Assembly (NCBI RefSeq): GCF_900109265.1
Contig: NZ_FNZM01000008.1
Location: 124,001 to 188,000, forward strand
Length of the DNA stretch: 64,000 nucleotides
Origin: Paraburkholderia tropica
GTDB lineage: Bacteria; Pseudomonadota; Gammaproteobacteria; Burkholderiales; Burkholderiaceae
Direction: 5' to 3'
The notes under the pieces were generated by a model. The model saw only the letters and a list, made by a program, of their open reading frames with translations. It made no database searches and had not been told where the DNA came from. The first letter of the stretch is position 1, and each line of letters starts with the position of its first letter. Of this stretch, positions 56,968-64,000 are shown one piece after another. Both the position numbers and the translations under genes were made by a program.

Positions 56968-59571
56968 TTACTCTTCGCTTTCGCCCTCGCCTTCGGCCAG
57001 ATCGCCGTCGGCGTCGGCCTCGGCGACCTGCTGCAAGCCGGAGAGCTTCGTGCCTTCGTCAAGGCTGATGAGTGTAACACCTTGCGTTGCACGGCCCATT
57101 TCACGGATCTCCGAGACGCGCGTGCGGATCAGCACGCCCGTGTTCGTGATCAGCATGATCTGGGCTTCCTGGTCGACCAGCGTGGCCGCAACCACCTTGC
57201 CGTTACGCTCCGACGTCTGGATTGCGATCATGCCCTTCGTGCCGCGGCCATGACGCGTGTATTCCGTGATCGGGGTGCGCTTGCCGTAGCCGTTTTCGGT
57301 CGCGGTAAGGACCGACTGCTGCTCGTCGCCGGCCACCAGCAGCGCGATGACCTGCTGGCTGTCGTCGAGCTGCATGCCGCGCACGCCGCGTGCCTCGCGG
57401 CCCATCGGGCGCACGTCGTTCTCGTCGAAGCGCACGGCCTTGCCGGCGTCGGAGAACAGCATGACGTCGTGCTGACCGTCGGTGATGGCCGCGCCGATCA
57501 GGTAGTCGCCGTCGTCCAGGCCGACCGCAATAATACCCTTGCGCAGCGGGCGGCTGAAGGCTTCCAGCGGCGTCTTCTTGACGGTGCCGAGCGCCGTCGC
57601 CATGAACACGAACTTGTCCGCCGAGAACTCCTTGACCGGCAGCACGACCGTGATCTTCTCACCGTCCTGCAGCGGGAACATATTCACGATCGGACGACCG
57701 CGCGAGTTGCGCGAGCCCTGCGGCACTTCATACACCTTCACCCAGTACACGCGGCCACGGTTCGAGAAGCACAGGATGTGGTCGTGCGTATTGGCGATGA
57801 ACAGCGTGTCGATCCAGTCGTCCTCTTTCATGGAGGTCGCCTGCTTGCCGCGACCGCCGCGCTTCTGGGCGCGATATTCGGACAACGGCTGCGATTTCAC
57901 ATAACCGGCGTGCGACATGGTCACGACCATGTCCTGCGGCGTGATCAGATCTTCAGTGTTCAGTTCCGTTGCGTTCATCTCGATCTTCGAGCGGCGGGCA
58001 TCGCCGAATTCGCTCTTGATCGAGGTGAGTTCGTCGGAGATCATGGTCGTTACGCGCTCGGGGCGCGCAAGGATGTCGAGCAGGTCGGCAATCTGCGCCA
58101 TGACTTCGCGGTACTCGCCAATGATCTTGTCCTGCTCCAGACCCGTCAGGCGTTGCAGACGCATTTGCAGGATTTCCTGCGCCTGCGTGTCGGACAGACG
58201 ATAGAGACCGTCGCCCTGCATGCCATACAGCGGGTTGAGCCCTTCCGGACGATACGCGTCACGGCCGCCGGCCGATGCGTTTTCCTGCTCAGCACGCTGG
58301 AGCATCTCGCGCACGAGCGACGAATCCCACGAACGGTTCATCAACTCCTGCTTCGCGATCGGCGGCGTAGGCGCAGCCTTGATGATCTCGATGAAGCTGT
58401 CGATGTTCGCGAGCGCGACCGCGAGGCCTTCGAGCACGTGGCCGCGTTCGCGGGCCTTGCGCAGTTCGTAGACCGTGCGACGCGTGAGCACTTCGCGGCG
58501 GTGCGACAGGAAATGGTCGAGCATTTCCTTGAGGTTCAGCAGCTTCGGCTGGTTGTCCACCAGCGCGACCATGTTCATGCCGAACGTGTCCTGCAGCTGC
58601 GTCGCCTTATAGAGGTTGTTGAGAATGACCTCGGGCACTTCACCGCGCTTGAGCTCGATCACGACGCGCATACCGCTCTTGTCGGACTCGTCGCGAATGT
58701 CGGAAATGCCTTCGAGTTTCTTCTCGTTGACCAGCTCGGCGATGCGCTCCAGCAGCGAACGTTTGTTCACCTGGTACGGCAGTTCATCGACGATGATCGC
58801 CATACGTTGACCGCGATCAATCTCTTCGAAGTGCGTAAGAGCGCGCATCACGACGCGGCCGCGGCCGGTGCGATAGCCGTCGCGCACGCCGGCGACGCCG
58901 TAGATGATGCCGGCGGTCGGGAAATCCGGCGCGGGGATGATCTCGATCAGCTCGTCGATCGTGGCCTGCGGATTCTTCAGCAGATGCTGGCAAGCATCGA
59001 CCACTTCGTTGAGGTTGTGCGGCGGGATGTTCGTGGCCATACCGACCGCGATACCCGACGAGCCATTGATCAGCAGATTCGGAATGCGCGCGGGCAGGAT
59101 CAGCGGCTCGCTTTCGCTGCCGTCGTAGTTCGGCCCGAAGTCGACGGTTTCCTTGTCGATGTCGGCGAGCAGTTCGTGGCCGATCTTCGCCATGCGGATT
59201 TCGGTGTAACGCATGGCCGCGGCGTTGTCGCCGTCGATCGAACCGAAGTTGCCCTGGCCGTCGACCAGCATGTAGCGCAGCGAGAAGCTCTGCGCCATAC
59301 GCACGATGGTGTCGTACACCGCCGTATCGCCGTGAGGATGGTATTTACCGATGACGTCGCCGACGATACGCGCCGACTTCTTGTACGCGCGGTTCCAGTC
59401 GTTGTTCAACTCGTGCATCGCGTACAGCACGCGCCGGTGCACCGGCTTGAGGCCGTCTCGCACATCCGGCAGCGCCCGCCCGACGATCACGCTCATCGCG
59501 TAATCGAGATACGAGCGGCGCATTTCCTCCTCGAGGGAGATAGGCAGAGTCTCTTTGGCGAATTGATCCAT
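56968..59571 (-). CDS. gyrA: DNA gyrase subunit A
   Basis: 867 residues. Catalytic Tyr in the [29 protein letters not shown] region (AAMRYTE). The quinolone-resistance region reads [14 protein letters not shown], with Thr at the position equivalent to E. coli Ser83 and an intact Asp87. The GyrA box QKRGGRG in the C-terminal beta-pinwheel marks it as gyrase rather than ParC. The tail is acidic ([17 protein letters not shown]). Confidence 0.98.
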   Translation of the reverse strand: MDQFAKETLPISLEEEMRRSYLDYAMSVIVGRALPDVRDGLKPVHRRVLYAMHELNNDWNRAYKKSARIVGDVIGKYHPHGDTAVYDTIVRMAQSFSLRYMLVDGQGNFGSIDGDNAAAMRYTEIRMAKIGHELLADIDKETVDFGPNYDGSESEPLILPARIPNLLINGSSGIAVGMATNIPPHNLNEVVDACQHLLKNPQATIDELIEIIPAPDFPTAGIIYGVAGVRDGYRTGRGRVVMRALTHFEEIDRGQRMAIIVDELPYQVNKRSLLERIAELVNEKKLEGISDIRDESDKSGMRVVIELKRGEVPEVILNNLYKATQLQDTFGMNMVALVDNQPKLLNLKEMLDHFLSHRREVLTRRTVYELRKARERGHVLEGLAVALANIDSFIEIIKAAPTPPIAKQELMNRSWDSSLVREMLQRAEQENASAGGRDAYRPEGLNPLYGMQGDGLYRLSDTQAQEILQMRLQRLTGLEQDKIIGEYREVMAQIADLLDILARPERVTTMISDELTSIKSEFGDARRSKIEMNATELNTEDLITPQDMVVTMSHAGYVKSQPLSEYRAQKRGGRGKQATSMKEDDWIDTLFIANTHDHILCFSNRGRVYWVKVYEVPQGSRNSRGRPIVNMFPLQDGEKITVVLPVKEFSADKFVFMATALGTVKKTPLEAFSRPLRKGIIAVGLDDGDYLIGAAITDGQHDVMLFSDAGKAVRFDENDVRPMGREARGVRGMQLDDSQQVIALLVAGDEQQSVLTATENGYGKRTPITEYTRHGRGTKGMIAIQTSERNGKVVAATLVDQEAQIMLITNTGVLIRTRVSEIREMGRATQGVTLISLDEGTKLSGLQQVAEADADGDLAEGEGESEE

Positions 59572-60307
59572 TATCGATGTCGTTATCGGGCACGCGCGAT
59601 GCTAGGGCCTCACCTGCCAATGCCTGACGGGCGGGTAGCCTGGATGCATCGCAACACGCCCTTGCTGTCGCATGGACGCCGCGGACGCAGCGCAATCTTC
59701 CGATTCTATCATGCGCGGCACCCCCGCCCGCCGACTCGAAACGCTCCACGTATACCTATTAGAGGGGTGACCTGGAACGGCTCAAAACGGCGCTAATGAG
59801 ATTGAGCGTGCGACGGGGTGTGGAGCAGACGTAAACCGCGCAGGCGTGCGGCAATGAAACCGACTGCGCGAGCAGGGAATGCGCGCGCGATCTGTAAAGA
59901 ATTGTTATCTACCACGTCACACGGAACGCACGATTGCCTCATATGACCGACAATGCGCAGCGCCGTTGCGAAAGGACCTCAGTGGCGACACGAGACCGCG
60001 CGACAGGCGGCCAATTTCGAGACACACTGGCAGGCAAACAACCAGGCACACTACCAGGAGATTCGCCGGGAACTTTTTGTTGCGGGTGTACCACATTCGA
60101 CGAGCCGCAATGAAAGGGGCGGATTTTTTTTATCGTTGGAAGGGAACGATATGGCAAAATGCCAACGCACAAAGTTAGACACCGCTCGAAGTCTACACAA
60201 GACGTGCCCCACAACGTGCCAATGTTATACTTCGAGCAATGTATGACTTGTCTTCGTCATATGGCTCGCAGTAAACCTGCGGTAATCTCAATTTCGAGAG
60301 GAGAAAT
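59572..60307. other. long intergenic region between gyrA and the OmpA-like gene
   Basis: 736 bp, the longest gene-free stretch in the window, with the divergent promoters of gyrA and the OmpA-like gene. A TATACT at 60226-60231 is a plausible -10 for the latter. GCTCGAAGT (60184-60192) and ACTTCGAGC (60229-60237) form a nine-base inverted repeat across that promoter. An A/T-rich patch with eight consecutive T residues lies near 60124. No small ORF here has credible support, and a small RNA cannot be excluded. Confidence 0.5.
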
Positions 60308-60952
60308 ATGAATAACTTTTCAAAGCTCGCGTTCATTGCAGCTACCGCAGTAGTCGCTGCAAGCGCACAGGCACAATCGGTGCCGGCGTCGCGACAAGCC
60401 GTCAATGACAACTGGGTGAACGGCACGGGCGAATACGTCTGGATGAACGGCACGAACGAACTGTGCTGGCGCGACGCGTTCTGGACGCCGGCCACGGCTA
60501 ACGCCAAGTGCGATGGCGCACTGGTCGCCCAGGCACCGCAGCCGCCGGTCGCTCCGCCGCCGCCGGCCATCACGAGCCAAAAGATCACGTATCAAGCCGA
60601 CGCTCTGTTCGACTTCGACAAGGCTATCCTGAAGCCGGCTGGCAAGGAAAAGCTGGACGATCTGGCAGGCAAGATCCAGGCTCTGAACCTCGAAGTCGTC
60701 GTTGCTACGGGCTACACGGACCGCATCGGTTCGGCTGCCTACAACGACCGTCTGTCGCTGCGCCGTGCGCAAGCCGTCAAGTCGTACCTGGTCAGCAAGG
60801 GCGTCCCGGCAGAGCGTATCTACACGGAAGGCAAGGGCAAGCGCAACCCGGTTACGACTGGCTGCAACCAGAAGAACCGCAAGCAGCTGATCTCGTGCCT
60901 CGCACCGGATCGCCGCGTGGAAGTCGAAGTCGTCGGCACGCAAAAGCAGTAA
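60308..60952 (+). CDS. OmpA family peptidoglycan-binding outer-membrane protein
   Basis: 214 residues, GAGAGGAG directly upstream. Signal peptide to ~22 (ASAQAQS), a short N-terminal domain with one Cys pair (Cys53, Cys68), a Pro-rich hinge (PQPPVAPPPP) and a C-terminal OmpA domain. That domain has FDFDKAILKPAGKEKLDDLA, GYTDRIGSAAYNDRLSLRRAQAVKSYL and RRVEVEVVG. Asp137 and the Arg of NDRLSLRRA correspond to diaminopimelate-binding residues. There is no eight-stranded barrel, so it is a small OmpA-like cell-wall tether. Codon choice suggests strong expression. Confidence 0.94.
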   Translation: MNNFSKLAFIAATAVVAASAQAQSVPASRQAVNDNWVNGTGEYVWMNGTNELCWRDAFWTPATANAKCDGALVAQAPQPPVAPPPPAITSQKITYQADALFDFDKAILKPAGKEKLDDLAGKIQALNLEVVVATGYTDRIGSAAYNDRLSLRRAQAVKSYLVSKGVPAERIYTEGKGKRNPVTTGCNQKNRKQLISCLAPDRRVEVEVVGTQKQ

Positions 60953-60976
60953 TCGCGCGCTACGGCTGTACGACTC

Positions 60977-61005
60977 AAAAGCCCCGCTTCGGCGGGGCTT
61001 TTTTA
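60977..61005 (+). terminator. terminator of the OmpA-like gene
   Basis: AAAAGCCCCGC / GCGGGGCTTTT stem with a C(TTCG)G loop and a run of T residues. Confidence 0.93.
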
Positions 61006-61198
61006 TTGCCGCGCCGTCTACGCTCAGGCTACATGACGCGATCTGCGCACAACGCGCAGCGAAGTCATGCGTAACGTCCAGCTCGGTCCACCGCGCCGCA
61101 ACGGCCGTTTTGCCCCCGGTTTTGCCCCCTTCCCTGCACGCCTATATACTCGGGGTTTGTTTTCGCCCACCTTCTACCGCGCCTCAGGCCGCTTCGAC

Positions 61199-61897
61199 AT
61201 GACCAACGCCGATCCCCACGAACTACAGAAATTCAGCGATCTTGCTCATCGCTGGTGGGACCCGAATGCGGAGTTCAAGCCGCTGCACGAGCTGAACCCC
61301 ATTCGTCTCGGCTGGATCGACAGCCACGCGCACCTGCCGTCCAAGCGCGTGCTCGACATCGGTTGCGGCGGCGGCATTCTGTCGGAGTCGATGGCCGGTC
61401 TTGGCGCGAACGTCAAAGGCATCGACCTGTCGAGCGAAGCGCTCGGCGTCGCCGACTTGCACAGTCTTGAGAGTGGGATCACGGTGGAATACGAGGAGAT
61501 CGCAGCAGAAGCGATCGCGGCACGCGAGCCCGCCTCGTTCGACGTGGTCACCTGCATGGAAATGCTCGAACACGTGCCGGAACCGCTGAGCGTCGTCAAG
61601 GCGTGCGCGACGCTCGTCAAGCCGGGCGGCTGGGTGTTCTTCTCCACGCTCAACCGCAACGTGAAGTCCTACCTGCTCGCCGTGATCGGCGCGGAATACA
61701 TTGCGCAGATGCTGCCCAAGGGCACGCACGATTACGCGCGCTTCATCCGCCCCTCGGAGCTTGCAGGCTTCGTGCGTCAGGCCGGCCTGAACGCCGCCGA
61801 GATCAAGGGCATCACATATAACCCGATCACGCGCCACTTCGCGCTCTCGAACGACTCCAGCGTCAACTACATGATCGCCTGCCGGCGCGAAGCCTGA
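61199..61897 (+). CDS. ubiG: 3-demethylubiquinol 3-O-methyltransferase
   Basis: 232 residues from the ATG at 61199. SAM-binding [28 protein letters not shown]; family segments [24 protein letters not shown] and [22 protein letters not shown]. Performs both O-methylations of ubiquinone synthesis. Followed at 25 bp by gph, the usual order in this group. Confidence 0.97.
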   Translation: MTNADPHELQKFSDLAHRWWDPNAEFKPLHELNPIRLGWIDSHAHLPSKRVLDIGCGGGILSESMAGLGANVKGIDLSSEALGVADLHSLESGITVEYEEIAAEAIAAREPASFDVVTCMEMLEHVPEPLSVVKACATLVKPGGWVFFSTLNRNVKSYLLAVIGAEYIAQMLPKGTHDYARFIRPSELAGFVRQAGLNAAEIKGITYNPITRHFALSNDSSVNYMIACRREA

Positions 61898-61922
61898 AGC
61901 GCCGCGCCCGTCACATTCCGAC

Positions 61923-62648
61923 ATGACCCAGACCCCGCTTGATACCCCGTCCGCGCCGCGCGACGTCGCCGCGCTCGCCGCCTGCAACGCCGTGCTGTTC
62001 GACTTCGACGGTACGCTCGCCGACACGGCGCCCGACCTCGCCGCCGCCGTCAACCAGATGCGCCACGCGCGCGGCCTTGCGCCCGCGCCCTACGAGAAGC
62101 TGCGTCCGCTCGCCTCGGCGGGCGCTCGGGGCCTGATCGGCGGCGCCTTCGGCGTGGGTCCCGACGACCACCAGTTCGCCGCCATGCGCGAGGAATTCCT
62201 CGCCAACTATGCGGCCAATCTGCGCGTGGAAACGGCGCTGTTCCCCGGCATCGACGCGGTGCTCGACGACCTCGACGCGCGCGGCGTGCTCTGGGGCATC
62301 GTCACCAACAAGGTCGCGCGTCTGACCGATCCGCTCGTGAAGCTGATGCATCTCGACACGCGCGCGGCCAGCGTCGTGAGCGGCGACACCACGCCCTACT
62401 CGAAGCCGCATCCGGCCCCGCTGCTGCATGCGGCCGAGACGCTCGGCATCGCGCCGCACCGCGTGGTGTATGTCGGCGACGACCTGCGCGACATCCAGGC
62501 GGGCCACGCGGCCGGCATGGCCACGATCGCCGCCGCCTACGGCTACTGCGGCAATGTCGAGCCGCCCGCGCAGTGGAACGCCGACTATCTGGCCGATACC
62601 GCCGAGACCCTGCTCGCCTTGCTGCGGCCGGTCGGCCGCCGCGACTGA
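61923..62648 (+). CDS. gph: phosphoglycolate phosphatase
   Basis: 241 residues. HAD hydrolase with the nucleophile Asp in LFDFDGTLADTAPDL, motif II in WGIVTNK and motif IV in VVYVGDDLRDIQAGHAAG. Removes phosphoglycolate from DNA repair. Gph or the related MupP cannot be separated with certainty by eye; synteny after ubiG is compatible with both. Confidence 0.9.
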   Translation: MTQTPLDTPSAPRDVAALAACNAVLFDFDGTLADTAPDLAAAVNQMRHARGLAPAPYEKLRPLASAGARGLIGGAFGVGPDDHQFAAMREEFLANYAANLRVETALFPGIDAVLDDLDARGVLWGIVTNKVARLTDPLVKLMHLDTRAASVVSGDTTPYSKPHPAPLLHAAETLGIAPHRVVYVGDDLRDIQAGHAAGMATIAAAYGYCGNVEPPAQWNADYLADTAETLLALLRPVGRRD

Positions 62649-62754
62649 TCCATCCCCAGGAACATCTGCGCGTCGAAAGAAACCGCACCCGCGCCCCTTG
62701 AAATGGGCGCGGTTCGCCTCATCTCGCGAACTATGGGATAATTGTCCCTCCTCT

Positions 62755-63124
62755 GGGGCCGACCTGGTTTCGACAGGGGTTATGAAGTAGGCAGGGCATG
62801 CCGAGGACCCGTCACCTCGTTAATCAATGGGAAAAACGTAACTGCAAACGACGAAACGTTCGCACTGGCAGCCTAAGGGCCGCCGTCCTCTGCCTGGCTC
62901 ACTGACGGGCTAGTGTCGCAAGACCGGTAGCAATACCGCCAGAGGTCATATACGTCAGTTAAGCTCTGTCGGCGTCACGACGCCAGAGTCGAAAATTTAG
63001 TGAATCGCCGTAGCGCAGCGTGTTCGTCCGCGTCGCTCCGGTTAAATCAAAAGACAGAACTACGCATGTAGAACTGTTTATGGACTGCTTCTGGACGCGG
63101 GTTCGATTCCCGCCGGCTCCACCA
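62755..63124 (+). ncRNA. ssrA: transfer-messenger RNA (tmRNA)
   Basis: One-piece tmRNA. The 5' end GGGGCCGACCTGGTTTCGAC and the 3' end GTTCGATTCCCGCCGGCTCCACCA region form the tRNA-like acceptor and T arms with an encoded CCA. The resume codon begins at 62844 and the tag ANDETFALAA ends at the TAA at 62874-62876. It rescues stalled ribosomes with SmpB. Confidence 0.97.
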
Positions 63125-63142
63125 AAATTCTGCGCAGCAAAT

Positions 63143-63183
63143 AAAAAACTCGCGAAAGCTTTTACAAGCTTCGCGAGTTTTTT
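63143..63183 (+). terminator. terminator of ssrA
   Basis: Arms AAAAAACTCGCGAA / TTCGCGAGTTTTTT with an inner GCTT/AAGC extension, followed by GTTTTTG. Confidence 0.9.
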
Positions 63184-63282
63184 GTTTTTGCATCGCAATA
63201 ATCTGCGATAAATCAAAACCGGCGCGAATCGAATTCAATCGAACTCGGCGACACCGGCTTTCACTAAATTGTCATAAAAATA

Positions 63283-63549
63283 TCAATTGTCCTGCGGGCA
63301 TTGCAGATTACAGCCATTGGGATCGCCGAGATCGCCCTTTTTACGCGCGGAAGTCGGTTTGCCGTGCTGATATTTGGCATCCGGCGCCGATGCCGCGAAC
63401 TGCATCTGCGGATGCGCGTTGAACTTGAACTCGTCGTCGAGGATGCCGCCCGGCACGCCCGGCGAGTTCTGCGCGAAGGCGACGTTGACGGTGGCGAACA
63501 GCACACCCGCGGTCGCGGCGGCTGCACAAACATTAAGCAGGAATTTCAT
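63283..63549 (-). CDS. small secreted protein of unknown function
   Basis: 88 residues. Clear signal peptide (MKFLLNVCAAAATAGVLFATVNVAFA, 1-26) and a ~62-residue mature part, polar and with two Cys near the C-terminus (NGCNLQCPQDN). The first in-frame Met gives a normal signal peptide. I recognise no family. It lies alone between ssrA and the regulator fragment. Confidence 0.65.
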   Translation of the reverse strand: MKFLLNVCAAAATAGVLFATVNVAFAQNSPGVPGGILDDEFKFNAHPQMQFAASAPDAKYQHGKPTSARKKGDLGDPNGCNLQCPQDN

Positions 63550-63699
63550 GGTCGATCGGCGCGCTCAACGCGCATCTGGAACGGAAGAACCTATACGGTC
63601 TGAAAGTATCACAAAAAGCGCCGCACTCTGCAGCCCCACCCGCTGGACATGTTGCGTCGTATTACAGCGCGCGGCCGGCGAGGCCTCGGCCGGCACATG

Positions 63700-64000
63700 T
63701 CAGCGCGCGCCCGCCCAGCCTTCGTCGAGCGGCACGATGTCGCCACAAGTGTCGGGATCGTAGCCTTCGAGCTGCGCCACCGCCTGCCGGAACGGCGCGC
63801 CGCGCAACAACTCGAGCACCGCGGCGAGCGGCTCGCGTTCGAGCTGCCCGCGATCGCAGGCGAAGAAATAGTCTTCGTCGACGATCGGAATGAAGTCGAG
63901 GCCGAAGTGATGCGCGGCCGGCTCCACGCCGAAGCCCACGTCCGCCATGCCGCTCGCGACGAAGGCCGCAATCGCCGAGTGCGTGAGTTCCGACGAGGCA
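63700..64000 (-). CDS. C-terminal part of a regulator with periplasmic-binding-protein-like domain (cut by window end)
   Basis: The reading frame is open to the window edge. The visible ~100 residues (THSAIAAFVASGMADVGFGVEPAAHHFGLDFIPIVDEDYFFACDRG...) match the end of the PBP-like substrate-binding domain. That domain is fused to ModE/LysR-type helix-turn-helix regulators or to molybdopterin-related proteins. The N-terminal DNA-binding part lies outside, so the exact type is undetermined. Confidence 0.75.
   Translation of the reverse strand, partial: ASSELTHSAIAAFVASGMADVGFGVEPAAHHFGLDFIPIVDEDYFFACDRGQLEREPLAAVLELLRGAPFRQAVAQLEGYDPDTCGDIVPLDEGWAGAR

Noticed and set aside
55978..59796. 1272-codon open frame on the plus strand opposite gyrA
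   Set aside because: Mirror frame of the conserved gyrA and DUF2059 genes. The product is an Arg/His/Asp-rich string without any family resemblance.
62959..63238. Short minus-strand ORFs across the ssrA 3' end
   Set aside because: They are antisense to the tRNA-like domain of tmRNA and its terminator, a frequent false gene call.

Overview
The window is GC-rich (roughly two thirds G+C), gene-dense chromosomal DNA. It reads as a betaproteobacterium of the family Burkholderiaceae (Burkholderia, Paraburkholderia or a close relative). Support for this: the gene neighbourhoods rpsP-rimM-trmD-rplS, serC-pheA-hisC-tyrA-aroA-cmk-rpsA-ihfB-lapA-lapB-ugd-hldE-hldD and lrp/dadA; the protein sequences themselves; and a one-piece tmRNA with the tag ANDETFALAA. 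No insertion sequence, prophage, CRISPR array or tRNA was seen.

Layout. 49-1020: thyA (-). 1527-11842: an accessory cluster that looks like a divergent functional-amyloid (Fap-type) biogenesis operon, flanked by two paralogous sigma-54 activators with VpsR-like N-termini. 11968-18815: folA, pmbA, darP, mogA, orn, an M48 protease, rsgA and a DUF2007 protein. 18922-23298: a CobD/AmpE-like membrane protein, a CoA-pyrophosphatase-type Nudix protein and the rpsP-rimM-trmD-rplS operon. 23430-28692: a sorbosone-dehydrogenase-like protein, a TM2 protein, a probably SOS-controlled radical SAM protein, and divergent lrp/dadA. 28797-35244: acyl-CoA dehydrogenase, etfBA and metNIQ. 35526-41522: lipase-like hydrolase, crotonase, HDAC-like hydrolase, mltB, cysM and a ComEA-like protein. 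41599-46648: heptose/LPS genes and lapAB. 46991-55933: the ihfB-rpsA-cmk-aroA-tyrA-hisC-pheA-serC supraoperon. 56131-64000: a DUF2059 protein, gyrA, an OmpA-like protein, ubiG, gph, ssrA, a small secreted protein and the C-terminal part of a regulator.

The most interesting region is 1527-11842. Its gene order matches fapB-C-D-E-F: two repeat-bearing secreted proteins sharing a GNIGVN-A-GV-N-Q-N type repeat, a C39 peptidase, a secreted protein, and an outer-membrane beta-barrel with an N-terminal coiled coil. Two small secreted proteins of unrecognised family come first. The putative main fibre subunit carries an unusual Gly/Tyr/Ser/Gln-rich, prion-like central domain. A near-consensus sigma-54 promoter (TGGCAC...GC with correct spacing) lies 27 bp before the first start codon, with perfect palindromes 60-90 bp upstream, as expected for activation by the flanking enhancer-binding proteins. 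Amyloid function is inferred from synteny and sequence character and is not shown by the sequence alone.

Other points of note are a 20-bp-arm palindrome containing a perfect LexA box before the radical SAM gene, and an octanucleotide tandem repeat between tyrA and aroA.
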